From: Gammaproteobacteria bacterium
GTDB taxonomy: Bacteria; Pseudomonadota; Gammaproteobacteria; Burkholderiales; Rhodocyclaceae
Assembly: GCA_018828385.1 (NCBI GenBank)
Contig: JAHJVE010000020.1
Location: 124,001-188,000, forward strand
DNA length: 64,000 nucleotides
Direction: 5' to 3'
The notes beneath the pieces were generated by a model. The model saw only the letters and a program-made list of their open reading frames with translations. It was not told the origin of the DNA and did not search any database. Of the stretch, positions 43,349 through 51,619 are shown piece by piece. The translations under genes and the position numbers were made by a program. Numbering within the stretch: the stretch's first letter is position 1; each line of letters begins with the position of its first letter.

Positions 43349-43741
43349 TTACGGGGCATTGCGACGGGCCAGTTCCAGTTCGCACTGGTGCTCGAATTCG
43401 CTGATTTCGGACAGCATCGCCTCGATGTCCTCGCGTTGCAGTTCCAGCGCGGCGCGGCGCTTTTCCATGACGCGCAGGCATTCGAGCAATTGCGGCGTTT
43501 CGTCTTCGGTCGAGGCGTACATGCCGATGAGGTCCTTGATTTCGGCCAGCGACAAGCCGAGACGCTTGCCGCGTAGCGCCATTTTCAGGCGCGCCCGGTC
43601 GCGGCGGGTGAATACGCGCTTGCTGCCTTCGCGCTCGGGCGAGAGGATGCCCTGGTCCTCCCAGAAGCGGATGGTGCGCGGGGTGATGCCGAATTCCCGA
43701 GCCAGGTCGGAAATGGCGAAGGTGGTGGCCGTTTGGCTCAA
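43349..43741 (-). CDS. liuR: MerR-family regulator LiuR
   Basis: A 130-residue MerR-family regulator. The winged helix-turn-helix is TFAISDLAREFGITPRTIRFWEDQGILSPER (about 7-37), followed by KRVFTRRDRARLKMALRGKRLGLSLAEIKDLI and a dimer coiled coil. LiuR normally represses leucine/isovalerate degradation genes and is released by a pathway acyl-CoA. The C-terminal part lacks the cysteines of metal-sensing MerR proteins. The gene points into the liu cluster and precedes the palindromic operator. Confidence 0.92.
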   Translation of the reverse strand: MSQTATTFAISDLAREFGITPRTIRFWEDQGILSPEREGSKRVFTRRDRARLKMALRGKRLGLSLAEIKDLIGMYASTEDETPQLLECLRVMEKRRAALELQREDIEAMLSEISEFEHQCELELARRNAP

Positions 43742-43841
43742 ATTGGTCTCCTCAAGGTGCGGCCAAGTTAAACAGATGCCCGGGGTTTTTTCAATCCGCC
43801 ACCGTATGGTAAGTTGTTTGCCTCAAATAAAAGGTTTGTCC

Positions 43842-44882
43842 ATGCCCCTGCAATTTCCCCACGCCAACCCGCCGGCCGCCGGCGATCTGACCGAAGTGGC
43901 GCCCGGTGTTTTCTGGCTGCGCATGCCGCTGCCCTTCCAGCTTGACCACATCAATCTCTGGCTGCTGCGCGATGGCGCTGGCTGGGTGATTGTCGATACC
44001 GGCTTTGCCGACGATGCCGTGCGCGGAATGTGGACGCAAATCCTGGAAAAGCTCGATGGCCCGGTGACGCGCCTCATCGTCACCCATTTCCATCCCGACC
44101 ATCTCGGCCTGGCCTCCTGGCTCATGGAAAAGACCGGCGCCCCGTTGTCGATGACGACCGGCGAGTTCCTGACCGCGCATGCGGTGTGGAACGAGGTGGG
44201 CGGCCACGGCCCCCGTTTCATGGTCGAACAGTTCCGCCAGCATGGGCTGGATGGCGAGCATCTGGCCAGGTTTGAAAAACGCGGATCGGGCTATCGCAAG
44301 GCGGTGCCGGCGCTGCCCGAATACTATGACCGCCTCAAGGCCGGCGACATTGCTACGGTCGACGGGAAAAAATGGCAAATTTTGATAGGTCACGGTCACG
44401 CGCCCGAGCATATGGCGCTTTACTGTGTCGAACTCGGCGTGTTAATTTCAGGCGACATGCTTTTGCCGAGAATTTCGACCAATATTAGCGTTTTTGCGGC
44501 AACCCCAAGGGCTGATGCCTTGCGCTGGTTCCTCGACTCACTGGCCGAGATGGCTCGGACAATTCCGGAAGAAACACTGGTATTGCCTTCGCACGGTTTG
44601 CCCTTCAAGGGGGTGCGGGCGCGGGTTGAGGCACTGCATTCGCACCATGAAGAACGATTGCAAGCTTTGGAAGACAGCTGTCAACGAGCGCCACAGAGCG
44701 CAGCCGAGTTGCTCGATGTGTTGTTCAATCGGGCGCTCGATACACACCAAACGATGTTCGCGATGGGCGAAGCGATTGCCCATCTGAACTACCTTGAGCA
44801 AGCTGGTCGGTTGTCGCGCAGCACGGGCACCGACGGAGTGATTCGCTATTCGCGGTTGCAACCTAAAGCCGTTACGCACTGA
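43842..44882 (+). CDS. Metallo-beta-lactamase fold hydrolase
   Basis: A 346-residue MBL-fold enzyme with THFHPDHLGLASWL (metal His/Asp set), the later GHGHAPEHMALYC, SGDMLLP and PSHGLPFKGV. An extra C-terminal winged-helix-like part follows the catalytic domain. The reading frame is open far upstream, but I start at MPLQFPH because the upstream part is antisense to liuR. The gene lies 16 bp before phaC, and may act on hydroxyacyl-CoA or lactones in PHA turnover. A repeat copy encodes DIATVDGKKWQILIG in a conserved spot. Confidence 0.87.
   Translation: MPLQFPHANPPAAGDLTEVAPGVFWLRMPLPFQLDHINLWLLRDGAGWVIVDTGFADDAVRGMWTQILEKLDGPVTRLIVTHFHPDHLGLASWLMEKTGAPLSMTTGEFLTAHAVWNEVGGHGPRFMVEQFRQHGLDGEHLARFEKRGSGYRKAVPALPEYYDRLKAGDIATVDGKKWQILIGHGHAPEHMALYCVELGVLISGDMLLPRISTNISVFAATPRADALRWFLDSLAEMARTIPEETLVLPSHGLPFKGVRARVEALHSHHEERLQALEDSCQRAPQSAAELLDVLFNRALDTHQTMFAMGEAIAHLNYLEQAGRLSRSTGTDGVIRYSRLQPKAVTH
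44347..44388 (+). repeat. Dispersed uptake-like repeat, copy 14 (inside MBL gene)
   Basis: Reads ATTGCTACGGTCGACGGG then AAAAAATGGCAAATTTTGAT on the plus strand; encodes IATVDGKKWQIL. Confidence 0.88.
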
Positions 44883-44898
44883 CAGAGGGAGTTTCAAG

Positions 44899-46734
44899 AT
44901 GTCGCAGCAAACCGAAAACCAGGGGATGAACCTGCCCAACCCGGCCGAAATGGCCAAGACCTACGCTGAAGTGGCCCAGCGTGCCTCACGCCTGATCACC
45001 CAGTTCATGGAAAAGAAGACCAAGGACGGCGTCAACGCTCCGGCCGACGAACTCGGCGTGGCCAAGGCCTTCATGGACCTGTCTTCCCGTCTGCTGGCCA
45101 ATCCGTACAAGATGGCCCAGACCCAGATGAACATGATGTGGGACTACTTCTCGCTGTGGCAAAACACCAGCATGAAGATGATGGGCCTACCGGGCAGCCA
45201 CCCGGTCGCCGCGCCCAAGAAAGGTGACAATCGTTTCCGTGACGAAGAGTGGGAAGAACATTTCATGTTCGACTTCGTCAAGCAGTCCTATCTGATCACG
45301 GCCCGCCACCTGCACGACACCGTCGCCGGCACCGAAGGTCTGGACGAAGCGACCCAGCAGAAGGTCAACTTCTTCACCCGTCAGTACATCGACGCGCTGT
45401 CGCCATCGAACTTTGCCCTGACCAATCCGGAAGTCTTCCGCGAAACCGTCAAGAGCAACGGCCAGAACCTTATCAAGGGCCTCAACAACCTGCTGCACGA
45501 CGTCGAAGCCGGTGATGGCCAGCTGCGCATCCGGATGACCGACACCTCTGCCTTCGAAATGGGCAAGAACGTCGCCACGACGCCGGGCAAGGTGGTCTTC
45601 CAGAACGAACTGTTCCAGCTCATCCAGTACAACCCGACGACGCCGGAACAGAACAAGAAGCCCTTCCTGATCGTCCCGCCGTGGATCAACAAGTACTACA
45701 TCCTCGACCTGCGCGAGAAGAATTCGATGGTCAAGTGGGCGACCGACCAGGGCCACACCACCTTCATCATGTCGTGGATCAATCCGGACGAGAAGCTGGC
45801 CCAGAAGTCCTTCGAAAACTACCTGCTTGAAGGTTCGCTCGAAGCCATCAACCAAGTCTGCGCCCATACCGGCGAGAGCAGTGTCAACCTGGCCGGCTAC
45901 TGCCTGGGCGGCACGCTGACCATGACCACGCTGGCCTACATGACGGCCAAGAAGGACAAGCGCGCCAATTCGGCAACCTTCTTCACGACCATGCTCGACT
46001 TTTCCGAGCCGGGCGAACTGGGCATCTTCCTCGATGAAGGTGCCGTTTCCGGCCTCGAAAAGAAGATGGCCGAGAGGGGCTTCCTGGAAGGCTCCGAAAT
46101 GGCCGGCACCTTCAACATGCTGCGCGCCAACGACCTGATCTGGTCCTTCGTGGTCAACAACTACCTGATGGGCAAGGATCCGTTCCCCTTCGACCTGCTC
46201 TACTGGAACTCCGATTCGACCCGCATGCCGGCCGCCATGCACAGCTTCTACCTGCGCAACATGTACCTGGCCAACCTGCTCAAGGAACCGGGTGGCATCA
46301 CGCTGGGCGGCGTCAAGATCGACATCAGCAAGGTCAAGACCCCGTGCTACTTCATCTCGACCATCGAAGACCACATCGCACCGTGGAAGAGCACCTACAT
46401 GGGCGCCCGCCTGCCGTCCGGCAACACCAAGTTCGTGCTCGGTGGCTCGGGCCACATCGCCGGTATCGTCAATCCGCCGGTCGCCAACAAGTACGGATTC
46501 TGGACCAACGACGCGACTGACGGCAACCTGCCGGAAAGCCCGGAAGACTTCCTGGCCGGTGCAACGCAGAACGCCGGTTCGTGGTGGACGCACTGGAACG
46601 AGTGGGTGACCAGCCTGCCCGGCGGCAATGCCAAGGTCAAGGCACGCCAGCCGGAAGACGGTGCCCTCAAGGTCATCGAAGACGCGCCGGGTTCTTACGT
46701 CAAGTTCCGTCTCGACGCCCAAAAGAAAGACTGA
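44899..46734 (+). CDS. phaC: Class I polyhydroxyalkanoate synthase PhaC
   Basis: PhaC polymerises 3-hydroxyacyl-CoA on storage granules. The 611-residue protein has the class I length. The catalytic Cys335 lies in the lipase-like box AGYCLGGTL, catalytic Asp lies in the LYWNSDSTRMP region and His in LGGSGHIAG. The family segment PPWINKYYILDL is at 260-271. A strong ribosome site (AGAGGGAG) precedes the ATG. Phasin genes and phaA/phaB are not adjacent, though a thiolase lies about 4.5 kb away. A terminator follows. Confidence 0.95.
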   Translation: MSQQTENQGMNLPNPAEMAKTYAEVAQRASRLITQFMEKKTKDGVNAPADELGVAKAFMDLSSRLLANPYKMAQTQMNMMWDYFSLWQNTSMKMMGLPGSHPVAAPKKGDNRFRDEEWEEHFMFDFVKQSYLITARHLHDTVAGTEGLDEATQQKVNFFTRQYIDALSPSNFALTNPEVFRETVKSNGQNLIKGLNNLLHDVEAGDGQLRIRMTDTSAFEMGKNVATTPGKVVFQNELFQLIQYNPTTPEQNKKPFLIVPPWINKYYILDLREKNSMVKWATDQGHTTFIMSWINPDEKLAQKSFENYLLEGSLEAINQVCAHTGESSVNLAGYCLGGTLTMTTLAYMTAKKDKRANSATFFTTMLDFSEPGELGIFLDEGAVSGLEKKMAERGFLEGSEMAGTFNMLRANDLIWSFVVNNYLMGKDPFPFDLLYWNSDSTRMPAAMHSFYLRNMYLANLLKEPGGITLGGVKIDISKVKTPCYFISTIEDHIAPWKSTYMGARLPSGNTKFVLGGSGHIAGIVNPPVANKYGFWTNDATDGNLPESPEDFLAGATQNAGSWWTHWNEWVTSLPGGNAKVKARQPEDGALKVIEDAPGSYVKFRLDAQKKD

Positions 46735-46759
46735 GGGCGGTTTCGCCTGAAGGACCGAA

Positions 46760-46784
46760 CGGGAGGCTGCGGCCTCCCGTTTTT
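46760..46784 (+). terminator. Terminator after phaC
   Basis: Stem GGGAGGC / GCCTCCC with loop TGCG, followed by GTTTTT; 25 bases after the phaC stop. Confidence 0.92.
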
Positions 46785-46845
46785 GTTGGGCGAACCATGC
46801 TTGTTCCGGCTTGTCATACAAGCACAGACCGCGAGGAGGCCCATC

Positions 46846-47124
46846 ATGTTCGATTCCCCCGTCGTATCCGTTCATATTCCGCAGGCGCTGCGCAGTTTTG
46901 CCGGTGGCCAGCACGAAATCATGGCCAGTGGCGACACCGTCGGCGAAGTGCTCGAGGCCTTGGGGCATGAGTACCCGGCGATTCGTTCGCATCTGATGTC
47001 GGACGAAGGCGATCTGCAGGCCGGCGTCGCGGTCTTTCTCGGGCCGCGCAGCATTCGTGAAATGCAGGGTCTGGCGACCCCCATCGAACTGGCTGAAACG
47101 CTCAGTATCGTGCCGATTGCCTGA
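46846..47124 (+). CDS. MoaD/ThiS-like ubiquitin-fold protein without the C-terminal Gly-Gly
   Basis: A 92-residue beta-grasp protein. Typical parts are VSVHIPQALRSFAGGQHEI, TVGEVLEALGHEYPAIRSHL and the late VAVFLGPRSIREMQGLATPIELAETLSIVPIA. MoaD and ThiS end in a Gly-Gly that is activated and carries sulphur; here the chain stops at VPIA, so the sulphur-carrier end is absent. It may be a structural or regulatory relative. GAGGAGG precedes the ATG. The upstream in-frame extension runs into the phaC terminator region and is not coding. Confidence 0.82.
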   Translation: MFDSPVVSVHIPQALRSFAGGQHEIMASGDTVGEVLEALGHEYPAIRSHLMSDEGDLQAGVAVFLGPRSIREMQGLATPIELAETLSIVPIA

Positions 47125-47134
47125 TTTCAGCGGA

Positions 47135-47173
47135 TTTCAATTTTGGCCCGAATTTCCGGTTGACCGTGGGAAT
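47135..47173 (-). repeat. Dispersed uptake-like repeat, copy 15 (intergenic)
   Basis: Full copy: ATTCCCACGGTCAACCGG, then AAATTCGG, then GCCAAAATTGAAA. It lies between the convergent MoaD-like and ubiT genes. Confidence 0.92.
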
Positions 47174-47196
47174 GCGGTCAGCGGGTTCAGGCTCGT

Positions 47197-47652
47197 CTAG
47201 TGGCGGAAAACCGGCAGCCTGGCTGAAAATTTCGGCCATTCCACCGCGTCGAGCATGTTCTTGACGATCAGGCCAAGCTCGGTGTCGCCGGTGATTTCCA
47301 GTTCGCGGTTGAAGAACAGCGTGTCCGGGTCTTCCTGACGGGAAAGCAGTTGCAGGTAGGCCGACAGATTGGCGGCAAACGCCAGGTCGGGTTCGCGTTG
47401 CGGGCGGAAGACTGGCCGGAACAGACCATTGGCGTAGGTGTATGAAGCCTCGCCGCCGGTATCGAGAACGCGGACGCGAAACAGTTTGTCTTCGAGCAGG
47501 GCCAGTTCGCTTTCCGGCAGCAGCTTCATCTTGAGCGCGGCGTTGAGACCGGCGACCAGCGTCAGCGTGTGCGGCCATTGCGGCAGCTTGTGGCCGAGGT
47601 TGGCGACGAAGGCAGGTAGCTTGAATTTCGGGATGGTGAAGCTGCCGTTCAT
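47197..47652 (-). CDS. ubiT: UbiT, SCP2-domain accessory protein for anaerobic ubiquinone synthesis
   Basis: A 151-residue SCP2 lipid-binding-fold protein. In E. coli, UbiT is needed with UbiU and UbiV to make ubiquinone without oxygen, probably by binding lipid intermediates. Visible are the N-terminal FVANLGHKLPQWPHTLTLVAGLNAAL and FFNRELEITGDTELGLIVKNMLDAV, which is the SCP2 core. It is the last gene of ubiU-ubiV-ubiT, 2 bp after ubiV. Confidence 0.93.
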   Translation of the reverse strand: MNGSFTIPKFKLPAFVANLGHKLPQWPHTLTLVAGLNAALKMKLLPESELALLEDKLFRVRVLDTGGEASYTYANGLFRPVFRPQREPDLAFAANLSAYLQLLSRQEDPDTLFFNRELEITGDTELGLIVKNMLDAVEWPKFSARLPVFRH

Positions 47653-47654
47653 GA

Positions 47655-48557
47655 TCAGACTCCGAGTTGTGCCAGGGCTTGCGTGTGATGCTGGACTATA
47701 CCCGCATCGCCGAACCAGTAGCCATCGACCAGACCGCTGCTGTTCCAGTCCCGGCTATCGACATCCACCGCTTCGCCGCGTCGGGCGGCATCGAAAGCAG
47801 CGATGATGGTGTTGATGTGGTCCTTCTGCGGGCTGATACGCACGATGTCGATGCCCATTTTCAGCATCTCCGGGATTTCGTGCAGCAGGTTGTAGCTTTG
47901 CGCCGACATCGTCTGGATGCCGTTGATGCAGAGGAAATCCTGGCCTTCCCGCGTCTTCAGGGTCAGGCCTTCGGCGTGGTCGAGGCACTTGAATTGGCAG
48001 TCGTCCTTGTTCAGGTCGTAGTGGCGGGCCGTGAAGCAGCGGGCGGAAAAAGCGAGCGGAATCTTGCCGAAGGCGAAGACCTCGGTCTCGACGCCGTCCG
48101 GCTTGCTGGCGTGCAGGGTTTCGATCATCGCCCGTGTGCCTTCGAGCGGCGGCACCCAGCGCTTGAGGCCGTGGCGGGCAAAGGTGGCGAGCGTCGTTTC
48201 GTTGTAGATGTTGAGGTGCGGGCCGGCGACGAAATCCTGGCCGTGCACGAGGTTGACCGCACCGAGGTCGTTGGCTTCGAGCATGCAACCCGAGTCGTCC
48301 ACCAGCCGGCGCAGCGCCTTGAGATCGCTCTCCGATTCGAGCAGGGCCTGGGCCGAAACGACAACCTGCTTGCCGGCATCGGTCAGGTCGCGGGCCAGGC
48401 CGATCCAGTCGGTGGTGCGCAACTGCTGGCGGCGCGAGCAGACGACTTCGCCGACGTAGATGATGTCGAGGGCCGGGTTCTGCGCCATTTCGGCGTAGAA
48501 CTCCATGACCTCGGCCTTGGGCCAGAAATAGAGCAGGGGTCCGAGCGAGAGTTTCAT
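47655..48557 (-). CDS. ubiV: UbiV, oxygen-independent ubiquinone hydroxylation subunit
   Basis: A 300-residue U32-peptidase-family iron-sulphur protein. With UbiU it forms the complex that hydroxylates ubiquinone precursors without O2. Cluster cysteines are visible: Cys40 ([11 protein letters not shown]) and the C-terminal trio in [22 protein letters not shown], spaced 13 and 4 apart as in E. coli UbiV. I start at MKLSLGP, the usual family N-terminus; the frame is open further upstream but overlaps ubiU. Confidence 0.95.
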   Translation of the reverse strand: MKLSLGPLLYFWPKAEVMEFYAEMAQNPALDIIYVGEVVCSRRQQLRTTDWIGLARDLTDAGKQVVVSAQALLESESDLKALRRLVDDSGCMLEANDLGAVNLVHGQDFVAGPHLNIYNETTLATFARHGLKRWVPPLEGTRAMIETLHASKPDGVETEVFAFGKIPLAFSARCFTARHYDLNKDDCQFKCLDHAEGLTLKTREGQDFLCINGIQTMSAQSYNLLHEIPEMLKMGIDIVRISPQKDHINTIIAAFDAARRGEAVDVDSRDWNSSGLVDGYWFGDAGIVQHHTQALAQLGV

Positions 48558-48570
48558 GCTGCGTTGTCCT

Positions 48571-49587
48571 TCAGCGCCATGGCCTGTTGTAGGCGCCGAG
48601 CGTCGCCTGGCTGCCTTCGGAAACCTTGGAAAGCTCGGCCTGCCAGGCCGGTTTGACATGGAAGCGTTCGCTGCCGTCGTGCAGGGAGTTGAGCGCGGCG
48701 CGCAGGGTGCGGGTGACCTGCGCGACGTAGGTCGGGCTGCGCTGGCGGCCTTCGACCTTGATGGCGCGAACGCCGATCTTGATGATGTCGGGCAGTATTT
48801 CGAGTACGTTGAGGCTGGTCGGCTCTTCGAGCGCGTAATAGGTCTCGCCCTGGACTTCGAAGCGGCCCTTGCACAGCGTCGGGTAGCCGGCCGGTTCGTC
48901 GTCGCCGAAACGGTCGATGAGCACGCCGTTGAGGCGGGTTTCCATGGCCCCGGGTTTCTTGTCCCATTTGACGTACTTGGCCGGCGAGCAGGCGCCGACG
49001 GTGTTCGGCGATTCGCCGCAGGCATACGAGGACAGCCAGCAGCGTCCCTCGTTCATGACGCACAGGCTGCCGAAACCGAAGACTTCGATTTCCACCGACG
49101 TGTTCTTGATGACGTTCTCGACCTGGGCCAGGGTCAGGACGCGGGGCAGCACGGCGCGGCGGATGCCGAATTCGCGCTGGCAGAAATTGATCGCTTCGTA
49201 GCTTGTCGCCGAGCCCTGCACGGAGAGGTGCAGACGTTGCTGCAGATGGCGGTTGCGGGCGTAGTCGAGCAGGCCGATGTCGGCCAGGATGATGGCGTCG
49301 ACACCCTGATCGACGGCGGCATCGACGGCCTTTTGCCAGTCGGCGACGCGGCCGGCCTGGGGAAAGGTGTTGATTGCCAGCAGCACTTCGCGACCCTTGG
49401 CGTGGGCGTAGCGAATGCCGTCGGCCATGGTTTTCTGGTCGAAATTGAGGCCAGCGAAGTTGCGGGCGTTGGTGTCGTTCTTGAAGCCGAGATAGACAGC
49501 ATCGGCGCCATTGTCGACGGCAGCCTTGAGGGCCGGCAGGCTACCGGCCGGGCAGACGAGATCGGGCAGGGAGGTCATGGCAGACAT
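48571..49587 (-). CDS. ubiU: UbiU, oxygen-independent ubiquinone hydroxylation subunit
   Basis: The partner of UbiV in anaerobic ubiquinone synthesis, also a U32-family 4Fe-4S protein. The start resembles [20 protein letters not shown] of the family. The cluster cysteines lie in [19 protein letters not shown], the following [13 protein letters not shown], and LCKGRF. Two ATGs in frame are possible (49587 and 49578); the first gives [10 protein letters not shown]. It is the first gene of ubiU-ubiV-ubiT, directly behind an FNR-like site. Confidence 0.95.
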   Translation of the reverse strand: MSAMTSLPDLVCPAGSLPALKAAVDNGADAVYLGFKNDTNARNFAGLNFDQKTMADGIRYAHAKGREVLLAINTFPQAGRVADWQKAVDAAVDQGVDAIILADIGLLDYARNRHLQQRLHLSVQGSATSYEAINFCQREFGIRRAVLPRVLTLAQVENVIKNTSVEIEVFGFGSLCVMNEGRCWLSSYACGESPNTVGACSPAKYVKWDKKPGAMETRLNGVLIDRFGDDEPAGYPTLCKGRFEVQGETYYALEEPTSLNVLEILPDIIKIGVRAIKVEGRQRSPTYVAQVTRTLRAALNSLHDGSERFHVKPAWQAELSKVSEGSQATLGAYNRPWR

Positions 49588-49606
49588 CCGGAATATCAAG
49601 CGCGCG

Positions 49607-49647
49607 AGTATAGCCAGCGCAGCCGGAACGCCATTGATCCTGGTCAA
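49607..49647 (-). promoter_or_regulatory. FNR-type promoter of ubiU-ubiV-ubiT
   Basis: TTGATCCTGGTCAA (49634-49647) matches the FNR box TTGAT-N4-ATCAA at nine of ten positions (strand-independent). A TATACT -10 box lies at 49607-49612 on the minus strand. With initiation about 7 bp past the -10 box, the FNR centre falls near -41, the class II activation position. Confidence 0.82.
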
Positions 49648-49742
49648 AGGGATGCCTCGTGCTAGGATCTTGCTACGTCGGCGACCGGCTCGCCGGGACC
49701 GCCTGCATTGAATATCCGCCGCGAAAAAGGAAAACAGGACAC

Positions 49743-50645
49743 ATGGATAAGGAGCGCGTTCTCGTCGTCGATGATGAAGAGTTGAACCTGTTCATCATCG
49801 AGGAGTTTCTCGATCAGGAAGAGATCGCACTGGAAATGCACAGCGATCCGCTGGCCGCCTGGGCCAGTCTGATCGCGCCGGAGAGCCATTTTTCGCTGGT
49901 CATTCTCGACCGCATGATGCCCGAGCTGGACGGCATGGAGTTCCTCCGCCGCATGAAACGCGAGGCGCGTTTTGCCGACATTCCGGTCATCATGCAGACC
50001 GCCGCTTCATCCCCCGATCAGGTGCGCGAAGGCCTGGAGGCCGGCGCCTACTACTATCTGACCAAGCCCTACGAGCCGGAGGCGCTGACCTCGATTGTTC
50101 GCGTCGCGCTTGATGATCGGCGCACGCGCAGCCAGTTGCGCAGTCGGGCGGCCCACCTGGAAGAAGCGCAAAAGCTCATTCGCAGCGTCGAATACCGCTT
50201 TGTCACCCTTGATGAAATCAACAGCCTGGTCCCCGTGCTGGCCGCCCTGTGTCCGGCGCCCGACGTGGTGGCGCCGGGGCTCTCGGATCTCATGGTCAAC
50301 GCAGTCGAGCACGGCAACCTTGGCGTCAGCTACCAGGAGAAGTCCCTGCTCAAATGGGAGGGCGACTGGGAGGCGGAAATCCATCGCCGGCTCGGTTTGC
50401 CGCAGTTTCGCGACCGCTTCGCGACTATCCGGCTGGAGCGCCGGGCCGATTCCGTGGTGTTTACGATTGCCGACCAGGGCAACGGTTTCGAGTGGAACAA
50501 GTTCCTGGCTTTCGATCCCGAGCGGGCCTTTGATCCGAACGGTCGGGGCATCGCGATGGCCCGGATGATGAGTTTTTCCAGCCTCGAATATCAGGGCAGC
50601 GGGAACGTGGTGGTGGCCACGGTCAACAACGCGACTGCCGCTTAG
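49743..50645 (+). CDS. Response regulator with HATPase (RsbW-like) output domain
   Basis: A 300-residue protein with a receiver domain (1-125; VLVVDDEELNLFIIEE, phospho-acceptor Asp in LVILDRMMPELDG, Lys in YYLTKPYEPE) and a C-terminal ATPase domain of the anti-sigma-factor kinase (RsbW/SpoIIAB) type. It shows N-box LSDLMVNAVEHGNLG and G1 FTIADQGNGFEW. It has no His phosphorylation site, so it probably phosphorylates or binds a partner protein rather than DNA. No STAS or PP2C partner is adjacent. I start at the ATG giving MDKERVLVV, behind AAGGAAAACAGGA. Confidence 0.88.
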   Translation: MDKERVLVVDDEELNLFIIEEFLDQEEIALEMHSDPLAAWASLIAPESHFSLVILDRMMPELDGMEFLRRMKREARFADIPVIMQTAASSPDQVREGLEAGAYYYLTKPYEPEALTSIVRVALDDRRTRSQLRSRAAHLEEAQKLIRSVEYRFVTLDEINSLVPVLAALCPAPDVVAPGLSDLMVNAVEHGNLGVSYQEKSLLKWEGDWEAEIHRRLGLPQFRDRFATIRLERRADSVVFTIADQGNGFEWNKFLAFDPERAFDPNGRGIAMARMMSFSSLEYQGSGNVVVATVNNATAA

Positions 50646-51619
50646 CGGCTGACGATAGTCGGTTGATAGCCCAGGGTGGTGCGGATTCTTCCCGCTACCC
50701 GTTCGGCTTCGCTGCGACTGGCGTAGGGGCCGAGGTGCAGGCGGTGAATGCCGTCGCCCGGATTGATCCGCATGCTTTCGGTCAGCCAGTCGAGTTCGCG
50801 CAGCAGGTGATTTTTGAGGTTTTCGGCGTTGTCGGCGTTGGCAAAGGCGCCGAGTTGCAGGTAGATGCCTTTGGCTGCAGCTTCGCTGGCTGCCGTCGGC
50901 ATTTCCTCGAGGGCCTGGCGACGCGATTGTTGCTCGATTTCATCGATTTCGGCCTTGGCCGGCCGCGGTGGCGTGATCTGCGCGTAGGTGGTGCCGGTTG
51001 CCTCGCCGGGAATGATCGCCTCGACCTCGACCAGGCCGCTACCACCGTTGATCAGGCCGAGCTTGTAGGCGGCGGTGTAGGAGAGGTCGATGACGCGGTC
51101 GGCATGAAAGGGGCCGCGGTCGATGACGCGGACGATCACCGAATTGCCGCTGTGTACGCTGGTGACGCGGACGTAGGAGGGCAGGGCCAGGGTGGGGTGG
51201 GCGGCGGTCATGGCGAACATGTCGTAGGGTTCGCCGATCGAGGTCTTCTGGCCGTGGAATTTCTTGCCGTACCAGCTGGCGATGCCGCGCGCCTTGTAGG
51301 GCTTGAGTGCGGTGTTCGGGACGTATTCCTTGCCAAGGACGACATAGGGTTTGGTCGCCGGCTTGTGCAGCGGCTCCCACTTCGGTTCGGCATCGGGGAT
51401 GTCGTCGAGGCCATCGGGAATATCGTCGGCCGGGCCATCGTCCTTGTAGAAGCCGCCGCCGCGCTTGAGGACGGCGGTCGGCTTGCGGGTCGGCGTCGGC
51501 GATTTCGAATTTGCCTGTTTTTCCCGGTCGACCGTGGGGTTCTGCAGCGGGGCGGGCGGCGTACTGCCGCAGGCGGCGAGGAGCAGGGCGAGGGCCAGGG
51601 GGGCGATTTTCCGGATCAT
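50642..51619 (-). CDS. rlpA: RlpA septal ring lytic transglycosylase
   Basis: A lipoprotein that cuts glycan strands lacking peptide stems at the division site. The 325-residue protein has a lipobox LALALLLAAC, a Pro/Lys-rich linker, the double-psi barrel (GIASWYGKKFHGQKTSIGEPYDMFAMTAAH, ending VRVIDRGPFHADRVIDLSYTAA; catalytic Asp in DRGPF) and a C-terminal SPOR domain with IYLQLGAFANADNAENL that binds bare glycan. Last gene of the cell-shape operon, overlapping rodA by 4 bp. A repeat copy lies in the linker, encoding NPTVDREKQANSKS. Confidence 0.95.
   Translation of the reverse strand: MIRKIAPLALALLLAACGSTPPAPLQNPTVDREKQANSKSPTPTRKPTAVLKRGGGFYKDDGPADDIPDGLDDIPDAEPKWEPLHKPATKPYVVLGKEYVPNTALKPYKARGIASWYGKKFHGQKTSIGEPYDMFAMTAAHPTLALPSYVRVTSVHSGNSVIVRVIDRGPFHADRVIDLSYTAAYKLGLINGGSGLVEVEAIIPGEATGTTYAQITPPRPAKAEIDEIEQQSRRQALEEMPTAASEAAAKGIYLQLGAFANADNAENLKNHLLRELDWLTESMRINPGDGIHRLHLGPYASRSEAERVAGRIRTTLGYQPTIVSR
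51502..51540 (-). repeat. Dispersed uptake-like repeat, copy 16 (inside rlpA)
   Basis: Reads CCCCACGGTCGACCGGG then AAAAACAGGCAAATTCGAAAT; encodes NPTVDREKQANSKS, in the disordered linker after the lipobox. Confidence 0.88.
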
